From an uncultured Pelagibacteraceae bacterium (GTDB lineage Bacteria > Pseudomonadota > Alphaproteobacteria > Pelagibacterales > Pelagibacteraceae), in assembly GCA_902522955.1 (NCBI GenBank), contig CABYXR010000001.1:62001-126000 (forward strand): 64,000 nucleotides of DNA, written 5' to 3'. Of the stretch, positions 1 to 9,766 are shown piece by piece (position 1 is the stretch's first letter; each line of letters starts with the position of its first letter). Under the pieces are notes generated by a model that did not search any database, was not told the origin of the DNA, and was given only the letters and a program-made list of their open reading frames with translations. Position numbers and translations under genes: made by a program.

Positions 1-875
1 TTTTTTCTTACAAGAATTTGATAGCTTTCATTTAAATCAGTAATTGTATTACAAATTTTAAATTTATACTCATTGATTTCAGAAACAGGTGTGACTTCAG
101 CTGCAGTTCCGGTAAGGAAACAGCCAACAAAGTTTCTCATTTCCTCAGGTTTGATTTTTCTTTCAATTACTTTGATTCCTTTAGATTTTGCTATCTTTAT
201 AACTTCTCTTCTTGTAATTCCGTCAAGAAACGAGTCTGGTATAGGAGTGTGTAATTCTCCAGTTTCATTTTTAAAAAAGATATTTGCTCCAGTTGCTTCT
301 GCGATGTTACCTTCGTGATCTAACATTAAAGAGTCGGTATACCCATTACTTTCTGCCTCGTGTTTCGAAAGAGTACAAATCATATATAACCCTGCTGCCT
401 TAGTATCCCAAGGTATAGAGTTTGGGTTTGGTCGACGCCAAGAAGATATATTCAACCTGATGCCTTTAGATTTTAATTTTGGATCAAAATAAGAACCCCA
501 TTCCCAAGTAGCAATGGCAATGTGAATTTTATTTTTTTGTGCCGAGATAGCCATCATCTCACTACCTCTCCAAATCACTGGTCGCACATATCCGTTTTGC
601 ACGTTTTGAATATTTACAATTTTTTTGCAAGCATCATTAATTTCTTTTTGACTGTAAGGAACTTTTATTCCCATTCTTTTAGCAGAATAAAACAATCTTT
701 CCGTGTGTTCCTCTAGTTTAAAAATCTCACCATCATAAACTCTTTCGCCCTCAAAAACACAACTAGCATAGTGAAGTCCGTGGTTCAAAACATGAATATT
801 AGCTTCAGACCAATCAACAGCTTTGCCATTAAACCAAATTTTTCCAGATCTTTTATCGTAAGGTATGCTTTCCAT
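1..875 (-). CDS. ilvE: Branched-chain amino acid aminotransferase (partial, runs off the window start)
   Basis: Minus-strand reading from ATG at 875 gives MESIPYDKRSGKIWFNGKAVDWSEANIHVLNHGLHYASCVFEGERVYDG..., class IV aminotransferase pattern. No stop inside the window, so absent from the ORF track. Confidence 0.93.
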   Translation of the reverse strand, partial: MESIPYDKRSGKIWFNGKAVDWSEANIHVLNHGLHYASCVFEGERVYDGEIFKLEEHTERLFYSAKRMGIKVPYSQKEINDACKKIVNIQNVQNGYVRPVIWRGSEMMAISAQKNKIHIAIATWEWGSYFDPKLKSKGIRLNISSWRRPNPNSIPWDTKAAGLYMICTLSKHEAESNGYTDSLMLDHEGNIAEATGANIFFKNETGELHTPIPDSFLDGITRREVIKIAKSKGIKVIERKIKPEEMRNFVGCFLTGTAAEVTPVSEINEYKFKICNTITDLNESYQILVRK

Positions 876-952
876 TTAGATGTAAATATATAGATTTTTT
901 TCTTACAAAAAAGTATATTTCTTAATAAGATAAGTCAATATAACTTACCATT

Positions 953-1393
953 ATGAAAGATTTATTATATCTCAAAGACGAACAAATTAAAGATTTTATT
1001 CAGCTTTTATCATATGCTTATCGAGAAACTTTTGCTGATCCGAAACAGATTTTAGCAAAAAGATATTTTGGTCCAGCGCATTTGCGATCTTTAAATCTTA
1101 TAGAAAGAAATCCAGGTATTAGTTTTGGGGAACTAATGTTCAAACTTAAAGTTACTAAACAAAGCTTAAATAGAGTTTTAAGAGATCTTATCAAATCTAA
1201 AATGATCAAACAAATTAAGGATGAGCATGATACAAGAAAAAAAAATTTATTTTTAGATAAAGAGGGTAAAGTGTTTTTTCAAACCGTTTATAATACACAA
1301 AAAAAAAGGATATTTAATGCTCTTAAAAATTCTAATGCTGACTCAGTTATTAAGTTTAAAGAAGTTTTAAAAAAAATCGTAGATGGAAAATAA
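953..1393 (+). CDS. MarR-family transcriptional regulator (PetP-like)
   Basis: 146 aa with winged-helix MarR pattern (ISFGELMFKLKVTKQSLNRVLRDLIKSKMI...DTRKKNLFLDKEG); overlaps the following response regulator. Confidence 0.8.
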   Translation: MKDLLYLKDEQIKDFIQLLSYAYRETFADPKQILAKRYFGPAHLRSLNLIERNPGISFGELMFKLKVTKQSLNRVLRDLIKSKMIKQIKDEHDTRKKNLFLDKEGKVFFQTVYNTQKKRIFNALKNSNADSVIKFKEVLKKIVDGK

Positions 1394-2060
1394 TAAAACT
1401 CATATTCTTATTGTAGATGATGATAATAGAATCAGAAGCTTGTTAAAAGAATATTTAATTGAAAATAATTATTTAGTGTCAACTTCAGAGAACGCTGAAA
1501 ATGCAAAAAAAAAACTCTCGGTATTTAAATTTGATTTAATTGTTTTAGATGTAATGATGCCAGGTCAAAATGGTTATGATTTTACAAAAGAAATTAAAAG
1601 AAAAATAAAGATTCCTATTATTTTGTTGACTGCCAAAGGCGAAACAGATGATAGAGTTAAAGGTCTTGAGTTAGGAGCAGATGATTACATCGGTAAACCT
1701 TTTGAACCTAAAGAATTATTACTTAGAATAAAAAATTTAATAAAAAGAAATTTTAAGATTGATCCAAATAAAATACATTATGTAGGCAATGCTCAAATTG
1801 ATTTGAATAAGATGAATATACTACTTGATGGAAAAAATAAAAAAATCAATGTTTCAGAAAAAAAAGTTTTGATAGAAATGTTAACAAACCCAGGAAAAAC
1901 GTATTCAAGAGAAGAAATTGGAAAAATATCTGGTATAAATCAAGAGAGATCGATTGATGTTATGATTACAAGATTAAGATTAAAAATTGAAAAAAATCCA
2001 AAAAATCCAAAATTTTTACAAACTATTAGAGGGTCAGGCTATGTTCTCTGGATTGAATAA
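1383..2060 (+). CDS. OmpR-family two-component response regulator (PetR-like)
   Basis: Receiver domain (ILIVDDDNRIR...LIVLDVMMPGQNGYD...KPFEPKELLLRI) plus C-terminal winged helix (RSIDVMITRLRLKIE...QTIRGSGYVL). Confidence 0.92.
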   Translation: MENNKTHILIVDDDNRIRSLLKEYLIENNYLVSTSENAENAKKKLSVFKFDLIVLDVMMPGQNGYDFTKEIKRKIKIPIILLTAKGETDDRVKGLELGADDYIGKPFEPKELLLRIKNLIKRNFKIDPNKIHYVGNAQIDLNKMNILLDGKNKKINVSEKKVLIEMLTNPGKTYSREEIGKISGINQERSIDVMITRLRLKIEKNPKNPKFLQTIRGSGYVLWIE

Positions 2061-3357
2061 ATTTATAAAATATATATTGCCCAAAAGACTTTTTTACAGA
2101 GCATTAATTATAGTGGCTGCTCCGACAATAATTTTACAACTTATAATAACAATAGTTTTTTATGATAGCATTTGGATTAAAGCAAACAAAAACATAACTA
2201 GATCTTTAGTATCTCAATTAAAAACTATTCAAAATGCTTATATAAATAATAAAGAAAATTTAGAATTTTTTACTGATAGTTATAAAAATAATTTTAATTT
2301 TGAGATAGATATAAATAACAATCCATTTCCAGTCGCAAGTGGAGAGAGAAAATTTAGCCCAATGGATAGGTCTTTAAGGAGAGAGTTGAAATCTTCATTT
2401 GGTAATAACAACTATTATTTTAATACTTCTAAGTTTAAAAACGCGGTTGAAATTAAAATTAGATTAGAAAATGAAGTTATAGAATTTTTAGTTCCTAAAG
2501 AAATGATATCACCTTCATCAGTAAGATTATTTGTATTATGGACAACTCTGCCATCGATTATTTTAATCTTAATTGCTCTAATATTTTTAAAGAATCAAAC
2601 TAAACCACTTGTTCGACTAGCTAAAGCAGCTGAAAGGTTTGGAAAAGGTGTGTATGTGAATGACTTCAGGCCTTCTGGCGCTTCTGAAATAAGAAAAGCA
2701 GCTTATGAATTTGACAGGATGGCTAAAAGAATAAATAGGCACCTTAATCAAAGATCAGAAATGCTATCTGGAATAAGTCATGATTTAAGAACTCCATTAA
2801 CAAGATTAAAACTACAGTTAGCGATGGTCGACCAAAAAGAAATTTCTGAGAAAATGTATAAAGATATTGATGAAATGGAAAGTATGCTCAACGATTATTT
2901 ACAGTTTGCTAAAACTCAAACTCAAGAAGAAACTACTTTAATAAGCTTATCAGATATACTCAATTCGATTAAGAAAAAATTTAAAAATGAGAATTTAATT
3001 TTAAATAATTTTGAAAATGTAAATTTAAAAGGAAGATTGACATCTCTGACAAGATGTTTTGAAAATGTAATTCAAAATGGTCTCACCTATGGCAAAAAAG
3101 TATATGTAAAAGTCCAAAAAGGAACTAATATTGTAGCAGTTTTCATTGAAGACGACGGTCCTGGAATACCAGAAGATCAATTTAAAAATGTTATGAAACC
3201 TTTTGTGCGTCTCGATAAAAGTAGAAACCTTAATCAATCAGGTGTGGGATTGGGGCTAGCTATCGTTGAAGATATAGTAAATTCACATGGAGGAAATATT
3301 CAATTGGGTAAAAGCAAATTTAATGGTTTGCAGGTTAAGATTTCTTTGCCTTTTTAG
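2041..3357 (+). CDS. Sensor histidine kinase (EnvZ-like)
   Basis: Two TM segments, HAMP-like region, H-box GISHDLRTPLTRLKLQLAM, ATPase motifs DDGPGIP and GVGLGLAIVEDIV. Start ATG 2041 preferred over the ORF-track start at 1987, which lies deep in the regulator gene. Confidence 0.9.
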   Translation: MFSGLNKFIKYILPKRLFYRALIIVAAPTIILQLIITIVFYDSIWIKANKNITRSLVSQLKTIQNAYINNKENLEFFTDSYKNNFNFEIDINNNPFPVASGERKFSPMDRSLRRELKSSFGNNNYYFNTSKFKNAVEIKIRLENEVIEFLVPKEMISPSSVRLFVLWTTLPSIILILIALIFLKNQTKPLVRLAKAAERFGKGVYVNDFRPSGASEIRKAAYEFDRMAKRINRHLNQRSEMLSGISHDLRTPLTRLKLQLAMVDQKEISEKMYKDIDEMESMLNDYLQFAKTQTQEETTLISLSDILNSIKKKFKNENLILNNFENVNLKGRLTSLTRCFENVIQNGLTYGKKVYVKVQKGTNIVAVFIEDDGPGIPEDQFKNVMKPFVRLDKSRNLNQSGVGLGLAIVEDIVNSHGGNIQLGKSKFNGLQVKISLPF

Positions 3358-3580
3358 GCTTTTTTTTTCTAACTAATTTTCTAATTATAGCTTCTTGTTT
3401 CTGAGTTATCTTTTTTAATACTTCAAACTCTTCTCTTGAAACCAGTTGGAGCTTATTAATTAGTTTGTCTCTTGTAAATTTAAGATCTGTAGATATCTCT
3501 TTCTTTATATCTTTGCTACTTAAAATTCCATTCTCAATTAAGCTTGATAAAACTTTTAATAATTTTTCAGAACTTTTCAT
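3335..3580 (-). CDS. Small coiled-coil protein of the UbiK/BMFP (YqiC) type
   Basis: 81 aa: VSREEFEVLKKITQKQEAIIRKL... characteristic of the family; Lys-rich C-terminus. Confidence 0.7.
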   Translation of the reverse strand: MKSSEKLLKVLSSLIENGILSSKDIKKEISTDLKFTRDKLINKLQLVSREEFEVLKKITQKQEAIIRKLVRKKKPKKAKKS

Positions 3581-3631
3581 AATTCATCTTATTTGATAGA
3601 AAACCTAATTTCAAATATGTTATAAGAGATC

Positions 3632-4417
3632 ATGTACATTCACGATTTAGACCCTATTTTATTCGATTTTGGTTTTTTGGTTATCAGATGGTATTCATTA
3701 GCCTATATATTAGGAATTTTGATCGGTTGGTGGCTGGGTAAAAAAATTATTTTAAAAAAATTCAAATCTTTAAATCATATTTTTGAAATCAAAGAATTTG
3801 ATAATTTGATTACATATATAATTGTATCTATACTTATTGGAGGAAGAATTGGATATGTTTTATTTTATAATTTTGGATACTATTTATTAAATCCATTAGA
3901 TATTTTAAAAATTTGGGAAGGTGGAATGTCTTTCCACGGAGCACTTTTAGGTGTAATACTTGGTACTTATTGGTTTTCAATTAAAAAAAATATACCAACT
4001 TTTTTCTTGCTAGATATAATCGCCTTTGTTGCTCCTATAGGAATATTCCTAGGGCGTATAGCTAATTTCATCAATGGTGAATTAATTGGTAAAACAACTG
4101 ATGTTTTTTGGGGAGTTGTTTTTCCTAAAATTGATAACAATATAAGACATCCGTCTCAATTATATGAAGCTTTTTTGGAGGGTGTAGTTCTGTTTATTAT
4201 TATGAATTTATTTTTTTTTAGAAAGAATTATAAAACTGGAACTTGTTCCTATATGTTTTTAATTACTTATGGCATTTTCAGGATATTTTCTGAGTTTTTT
4301 AGAGAACCTGACTCACAAATTGGATTTATTTTTGGTTCTTTGAGTATGGGAATGCTTTTAAGTTTATTTATGATTTTTGCTGGTTCAATTCTTTATTTAA
4401 AAAAAAATGACTTATAA
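3632..4417 (+). CDS. lgt: Prolipoprotein diacylglyceryl transferase
   Basis: Multi-TM; GGRIGYVLFYN, GGMSFHGALLG, GRIANFINGELIG, RHPSQLYEAFLEG motifs. Confidence 0.97.
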   Translation: MYIHDLDPILFDFGFLVIRWYSLAYILGILIGWWLGKKIILKKFKSLNHIFEIKEFDNLITYIIVSILIGGRIGYVLFYNFGYYLLNPLDILKIWEGGMSFHGALLGVILGTYWFSIKKNIPTFFLLDIIAFVAPIGIFLGRIANFINGELIGKTTDVFWGVVFPKIDNNIRHPSQLYEAFLEGVVLFIIMNLFFFRKNYKTGTCSYMFLITYGIFRIFSEFFREPDSQIGFIFGSLSMGMLLSLFMIFAGSILYLKKNDL

Positions 4418-5486
4418 TCCTGGATATTTTAATTTAAGGCTTAAAAAATTAATTCCTGTCGATGAATTTATCGAAAAAGTTTTGTATGAACCAAAAATTG
4501 GTTATTATACAAAAAAAATTCCATTTGGAAGCCAGGGTGATTTTATTACAGCACCGACAATTTCAAATTTATTTTCTGAAATAATCTCAATATGGGTTGT
4601 TTCTGTTTGGGAAAAACTTGGAAAACCAAAAACTTTCAATTTTGTAGAACTTGGTCCAGGTGATGGAAGTCTTGCAAAAGTTTTTGTTAATACAATTAAA
4701 AAATTTCCAGAGCTTAATGACTCCATAAATATATATTTATATGAAAAGAGTAAACTTCTAAGCAATTTACAAAAAAAAAAATTAAAAGGGTCTAAAATAA
4801 AATGGATTAGAAATTTTGATAAAATTAAAAAAGGCCCAGTTATTTTTTTTGGAAATGAGTTTTTCGATGCGATTCCAATAAAACAGTTTTTAGTAGAAAA
4901 AAAATCTTTATTAGAAAAATGTTACTCAGTTGATCCTGCGTCAGGATTGGACGAAGCTTACCAAAAAGCTAATAGAGAGGATGTAAAAAAAATCAAAACT
5001 TTTAAAGCTTTAGAAGGGTTAAAATTTATTGAATTCCCCAAACTAGGATTTCTTGAGTTGGATAAGATAGTAAAAAAAATTAATGATCTTTCAGGTGGGA
5101 TTTTACTTATAGATTATGGTTATTTAAATGTTATTAACAGAAGCACTCTGCAGACAGTTATGAAAAATAAAAAAATAGACATGAATCATTTATTTAAAAA
5201 CCTTGGAAGAGCTGACATTTCTTCTCTTGTGAATTTTAGTCTTTTAAAAGAGTATTTTCTTAAAAATAAGCTTAAAGTTAAAAAAATAGTTTCCCAAAAG
5301 TTTTTTTTAGAAAAAATGGGAATAATCGAAAGAGTTAAAGTTTTAGAAAAAAATATGACTTTTAAACAAAAAGAGTACATGTCTTTAACTTTAAGGAGAC
5401 TTTTAAATAAGGAATTAATGGGTGGCTTGTTTAAAGTTATTTTTGCCTTTAAATCAAAAAATAGTAACTTCCTAGGATTTAAATAA
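4407..5486 (+). CDS. SAM-dependent methyltransferase, MidA/NDUFAF7 family
   Basis: GYYTKKIPFGSQGDFITAPTISNLFSE, FVELGPGDGSLAKV, GNEFFDAIPIKQF, LLIDYGY motifs. Confidence 0.9.
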   Translation: MTYNPGYFNLRLKKLIPVDEFIEKVLYEPKIGYYTKKIPFGSQGDFITAPTISNLFSEIISIWVVSVWEKLGKPKTFNFVELGPGDGSLAKVFVNTIKKFPELNDSINIYLYEKSKLLSNLQKKKLKGSKIKWIRNFDKIKKGPVIFFGNEFFDAIPIKQFLVEKKSLLEKCYSVDPASGLDEAYQKANREDVKKIKTFKALEGLKFIEFPKLGFLELDKIVKKINDLSGGILLIDYGYLNVINRSTLQTVMKNKKIDMNHLFKNLGRADISSLVNFSLLKEYFLKNKLKVKKIVSQKFFLEKMGIIERVKVLEKNMTFKQKEYMSLTLRRLLNKELMGGLFKVIFAFKSKNSNFLGFK

Positions 5487-6241
5487 TGTTTTATTCTAAA
5501 AATCTAAAAAAAATAAAGAAAATTAAACATTGTTTTTTTTCTAGAAAAGGAGGTTTTTCAAGAGGAATATATAAAAGTTTAAATTGTGGAAAAGGATCAA
5601 AAGACAATAAGGCTAATATTAAAAAAAATTTAAAGTTTGTTTCAAAAAAGATTAACGTCAAATTAAATAATCTTAAACTAATGCATCAAACACATAGTAA
5701 TAAGGTAATATTTGTTAGCAAAAACAACGGAAGATCTAAAAATTTTTATTCTGATGCATTAATAACTAATATTAAGGGATACGCTTTAGGAGTTATTACT
5801 GCAGATTGTGTTCCAATTATTCTTTACGATAGTAAAAATCAATTTATCGGATGTATTCATGCAGGTTGGAAAGGAGCTTTTTCTGGAATAATAGAAAATA
5901 CAATAAAAAAATTTAAAAAACTTAATTCCAAAAATAAAATTTTTGCCAGCATAGGCCCTTGTATCGGACCGAAAAGTTACGAAGTTGATATAAATTTTTA
6001 CAAAAAGTTTTTATTACAATCAAAAAAAAACAAGTCTTATTTTGTAAAGAAAAATAATGTAAAAAAACTATTTAACCTTAGAAAATACGTAAATGACAAA
6101 CTTTTAAGACTCAATGTAAAAGTTGATCATGTAAACCATGACACTTTTAAGGAAAAAAGTAGTTTTTTTAGTTTTAGAAGGTCTCAAAAATTACTAGAAA
6201 AAGATTACGGTAGGAGTATTTCTGTTATAAGTCTGGTCTAA
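5486..6241 (+). CDS. pgeF: Peptidoglycan editing factor PgeF / YfiH multicopper-oxidase-domain protein
   Basis: MHQTHSNKV, ADCVPIILYD, GCIHAGWKGAFSGI, ASIGPCIGPKSYEV motifs. Confidence 0.93.
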   Translation: MFYSKNLKKIKKIKHCFFSRKGGFSRGIYKSLNCGKGSKDNKANIKKNLKFVSKKINVKLNNLKLMHQTHSNKVIFVSKNNGRSKNFYSDALITNIKGYALGVITADCVPIILYDSKNQFIGCIHAGWKGAFSGIIENTIKKFKKLNSKNKIFASIGPCIGPKSYEVDINFYKKFLLQSKKNKSYFVKKNNVKKLFNLRKYVNDKLLRLNVKVDHVNHDTFKEKSSFFSFRRSQKLLEKDYGRSISVISLV

Positions 6242-6349
6242 TAAATAGTTTCAAAAACTGTCTAAGTTTAGCCAAAATTTATTATTACATTAGTAATTGT
6301 TAAAGCTCTTTAACGTAAAAATCTTCAACAACATATAACTTGAATTGGT

Positions 6350-6378
6350 TTGAAAACATTTAAAAATAACGGTATAAG
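6350..6378 (+). promoter_or_regulatory. Candidate sigma70-type promoter for prs
   Basis: TTGAAA (6350-6355), 17-nt spacer, TATAAG (6373-6378), in a 150-bp intergenic gap upstream of prs at 6391. Confidence 0.5.
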
Positions 6379-6390
6379 TGATTACATTTC

Positions 6391-7323
6391 ATGAAAATTT
6401 TATCTGGAACAAGCAATCTTAAATTAAGCAAGGATATCTCAAAAAAACTGAAACTGAAATTAGTAAATACTAATATAAGAAGATTCGCTGATGGTGAAAT
6501 CTATATAGAGATTAATGAAAATATAAGAGGTAATAGTGTTTTTGTAATTCAATCAACCTCCAATCCTGCTAATGATAATTTAATGGAACTTCTTCTTGTA
6601 ATCGATGCTTTAAAAAGATCTTCAGCAAAAAACGTTACGGCCGTGATTCCATATTTTGGATATGCTAGGCAAGACAGAAAAGTTGCCCCAAGAACTTCTA
6701 TTTCTGCAAAAGTTGTGGCAAACCTAATAACTAATGCTGGAGCAAGTAGGGTTTTGACAGTTGATTTACATGCTGGTCAAATTCAGGGTTTTTTTGATAT
6801 GCCGGTTGATAATTTATTTACGACTCCACTGTTTGCAAAATACATCAAAAAAAAATTTAGTAACAAAAAATTGATTTGTGTTTCTCCTGATGTGGGAGGT
6901 GTTCAAAGAACTAGAGGTTTAGCCACAAGAATAAAAGCTGATCTTGCAATTATCGATAAGAGAAGACCGGCACCTGGCGAGTCCGAAGTTATGAATATAA
7001 TTGGGGATGTAAAAAATAAAACATGTATAATCGTTGATGATATAATTGATAGTGGTGGAACTATAGTAAATGCAGTTGATGCACTAAAAAAAAGTGGTGC
7101 TAATGAAGTTTACGTTTTCATTACCCATGCTGTTTTAAGTGGAGACGCTGTTAAGAAAATTAAAAATTCAAAAATTAAAAAACTGATAATTACCGATACA
7201 ATTGATAATTCTCAAAAAATTAAAAATAACAATAAAATTGAGGTCTTATCTATATCTTCGCTTATGTCCGAAGCAATAAAAAGAATAGCAAATTCTAATT
7301 CGGTTTCTGATTTGTTCAATTAA
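6391..7323 (+). CDS. prs: Ribose-phosphate pyrophosphokinase
   Basis: [50 protein letters not shown] motifs. Confidence 0.98.
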   Translation: MKILSGTSNLKLSKDISKKLKLKLVNTNIRRFADGEIYIEINENIRGNSVFVIQSTSNPANDNLMELLLVIDALKRSSAKNVTAVIPYFGYARQDRKVAPRTSISAKVVANLITNAGASRVLTVDLHAGQIQGFFDMPVDNLFTTPLFAKYIKKKFSNKKLICVSPDVGGVQRTRGLATRIKADLAIIDKRRPAPGESEVMNIIGDVKNKTCIIVDDIIDSGGTIVNAVDALKKSGANEVYVFITHAVLSGDAVKKIKNSKIKKLIITDTIDNSQKIKNNNKIEVLSISSLMSEAIKRIANSNSVSDLFN

Positions 7324-7375
7324 TACTTGTTTTATTAAACAAGGTGAGTTATATAACTTTTCCAATATAAAATAA

Positions 7376-8128
7376 ATGAGCAACTTAAAAGCAATTAAAA
7401 GAGATAACACGTCTACGGGATCAACTAATAAGTTGAGAGCTAGCGGTTTTATACCCGCAATTTTGTATGGTGGAAAGAATCCAAATCAAAAAATTTCTAT
7501 TGAAAAAAAAGCTATCAGAGAAATTATCAACTCTGACAATTTTTTATCCAAAGTTTTAGAGCTGGATATTGATGGCAAAAAAGAAAAAGTTTTACCTAGA
7601 GATGTCGCATATAACGTTATCTCAGAAGAGCCTATTCATATTGATTTCATGAGAATTGTAACAGGTAAAAAAATTGTTTTAGAAATTCCAGTAAAATTTA
7701 TAAACCATCCTGACTCACCTGGTCTTAAAAAAGGAGGAGTTCTTAATATTGTTAGAAGGGCGGTTGAGCTAAAATGTCCTGCTGAAAATATTCCTAGCGA
7801 TATAACAATTGATTTAAAAGGAACAGATATCGGTACAAGCTTAAAGATTTCATCTGTTAAATTGCCTGACAATGTATTACCCACTATTACGGACAGAGAT
7901 TTTGTTATAGCGACTGTTGCAGCGCCAACAATAATTAAAGAACCAGAAAAACCTGCTGAGGAGGTCGCAGAAGGTACAGAAGGAGAAACTCCAACAGAGG
8001 GAGCAGAAGCAGCAACTAAGGATGGAGATGCAGCCAAAAAAGATGAAAAAGGAAAAGATGCTACAGGTGGAGACAAAAAAACTGATGACAAAAAACCTCC
8101 TGAAAAAAAACCTCCTGAAAAGAAATAA
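7376..8128 (+). CDS. rplY: 50S ribosomal protein L25/Ctc with a low-complexity charged C-terminal tail
   Basis: L25 N-domain (ASGFIPAILYGGKNPN) and CTC domain (HIDFMRIVTGKKI...VPVKF-type). Tail ends KKPPEKKPPEKK. Confidence 0.94.
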   Translation: MSNLKAIKRDNTSTGSTNKLRASGFIPAILYGGKNPNQKISIEKKAIREIINSDNFLSKVLELDIDGKKEKVLPRDVAYNVISEEPIHIDFMRIVTGKKIVLEIPVKFINHPDSPGLKKGGVLNIVRRAVELKCPAENIPSDITIDLKGTDIGTSLKISSVKLPDNVLPTITDRDFVIATVAAPTIIKEPEKPAEEVAEGTEGETPTEGAEAATKDGDAAKKDEKGKDATGGDKKTDDKKPPEKKPPEKK

Positions 8129-8133
8129 TTGAT

Positions 8134-8706
8134 ATGCTTTTACTTGTCGGATTAGGAAATCCTGGCTCAAACTACACTAATACGAGACATAATATTGGTT
8201 TTAAAATAATTGATGCCATCAATGCACATTTTAAATTGTCAAAGCAAAAACCTAAATTTAAAGGATTGCTAACAACCGGAAACATAGAGTCAAAGAAAAT
8301 ATACGCTATAAAACCTCTTACTTTTATGAATAATTCAGGAACCGCAATTAAGGAATTAATAGATTATTTTAAAATTGAAGCGAAAGATGTGTTTGTATTT
8401 CATGATGATATGGATATTGATTTTGGAAAAATCAAAGCAAAATTTGGTGGCACTAGTGCTGGACATAATGGTATTGACTCAATTGATAAATTCATAGGCA
8501 AAGATTATTCAAGAGTAAGAATTGGTATTGGCCATCCTAAACAAAAAAAGAAAGTTAACAATCACGTTTTAGAAGATTTTAAAGAAGACGAGGAAGAAAA
8601 AATAAAAGAAATTACAGAAAATATCGTTAAGTTAATCCCAACTTTAATAGATAAAAAAATTGATCTTTTTTCAAGTAAAGTAAATCAAAATCTGAATGGG
8701 ATTTAA
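8134..8706 (+). CDS. pth: Peptidyl-tRNA hydrolase
   Basis: MLLLVGLGNPGSNYTNTRHNIGF, KPLTFMNNSG, FHDDMDIDFGKIK, GGTSAGHNGIDSI. Confidence 0.98.
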   Translation: MLLLVGLGNPGSNYTNTRHNIGFKIIDAINAHFKLSKQKPKFKGLLTTGNIESKKIYAIKPLTFMNNSGTAIKELIDYFKIEAKDVFVFHDDMDIDFGKIKAKFGGTSAGHNGIDSIDKFIGKDYSRVRIGIGHPKQKKKVNNHVLEDFKEDEEEKIKEITENIVKLIPTLIDKKIDLFSSKVNQNLNGI

Positions 8707-9766
8707 GTGTGGAATAGTAGGTCTCCCGAATGTAGGGAAATCTACATTGTTCAATGCATTGACTGCCTCAAAAAATGCTGAGGCTGCAAACTTTCCTTTT
8801 TGTACCATTGATCCAAATATAGGGATTGTAGATGTAGTAGATAAAAGATTAGATCAGTTATCTGATCTTTCTAAATCTAAAAGAAAAATTTATGCAAATA
8901 TTACTTTTGTAGATATAGCGGGATTAGTTAAGGGTGCGTCTAAAGGTGAGGGATTAGGCAATAAGTTCTTGTCTCATATTAGGGAGGTTGACGCGATTAT
9001 ACACTTAGTAAGATGCTTCGATTCGGACAGAATAACTCACGTAAGCTCAAAAATTAACCCAATAGATGATCTTGAGACAATAAGGACAGAAATTATCTTA
9101 TCTGATATTGATTTGATCCAAAAAAAGTTAGAGAAAAGTAAAAAAAAGTCTTTAAGCGAAAAAGAATTAAAAATACTGGAAAATAAACTAGAAAGTTTGA
9201 ATAAAGGCAAAGATAATGAAATAGAAAATAAGGATGATAAAAAATTTTTACTAGAATTAGGGTTATTAAGCGAGAAACCTAAAATCATAGTTTGTAATGT
9301 TGATGAAGAAAACTTGATTGACGGAAATAAATATACAAAATTAGTAAAATCTAAAAATTCGAATGAAAAAATTATTACAATATGTGCAGATATAGAAGAT
9401 CAAATTATGGGCTTAGATAAAAACGAAAGAGAAACTTTTATGAGAGAAATTGGATTAGATAAAACTGGTCTTAATCGATTAATAAAAGAAGGGTACGACC
9501 TATTAAATTTAGATACCTTTTTTACATCAGGACTAGAAGAAAGTAGAGCTTGGACAATTAAAAAAAATACATTAGCCCCAAAAGCTGCCAGTGTAATACA
9601 TACAGATTTTGAGAAAAATTTTATTAGGGCAGAAGCAGTCACATGTGAAGATTTTATTAAATTTGGTAGTGCTGAAAAGTGTAAAGAAAATGGTAAATTA
9701 AGAATAGAAGGAAAAGATTATATAGTTAAAGATGGAGACGTATTATACTTTCGTGTCAATCCTTGA
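8696..9766 (+). CDS. ychF: Redox-regulated ATPase/GTP-binding protein YchF
   Basis: GIVGLPNVGKSTLFNALTAS, NFPFCTIDPNIGIV, VDIAGLVKGASKGEGLGNKFLSHIRE, C-terminal TGS domain. Confidence 0.98.
   Translation: MGFKCGIVGLPNVGKSTLFNALTASKNAEAANFPFCTIDPNIGIVDVVDKRLDQLSDLSKSKRKIYANITFVDIAGLVKGASKGEGLGNKFLSHIREVDAIIHLVRCFDSDRITHVSSKINPIDDLETIRTEIILSDIDLIQKKLEKSKKKSLSEKELKILENKLESLNKGKDNEIENKDDKKFLLELGLLSEKPKIIVCNVDEENLIDGNKYTKLVKSKNSNEKIITICADIEDQIMGLDKNERETFMREIGLDKTGLNRLIKEGYDLLNLDTFFTSGLEESRAWTIKKNTLAPKAASVIHTDFEKNFIRAEAVTCEDFIKFGSAEKCKENGKLRIEGKDYIVKDGDVLYFRVNP

Noticed and set aside
522-716. ORFs 73-318 and 522-716 on the + strand
   Set aside because: Both are antisense to the partial ilvE reading frame, which has clear aminotransferase motifs but is missing from the ORF track because it is open at the window edge.
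7636-8091. 151-aa minus-strand ORF opposite rplY
   Set aside because: Antisense to a well-supported rplY; composition (Ser/Phe-rich) mirrors the Lys/Glu/Ala low-complexity tail, with no domain-like pattern.
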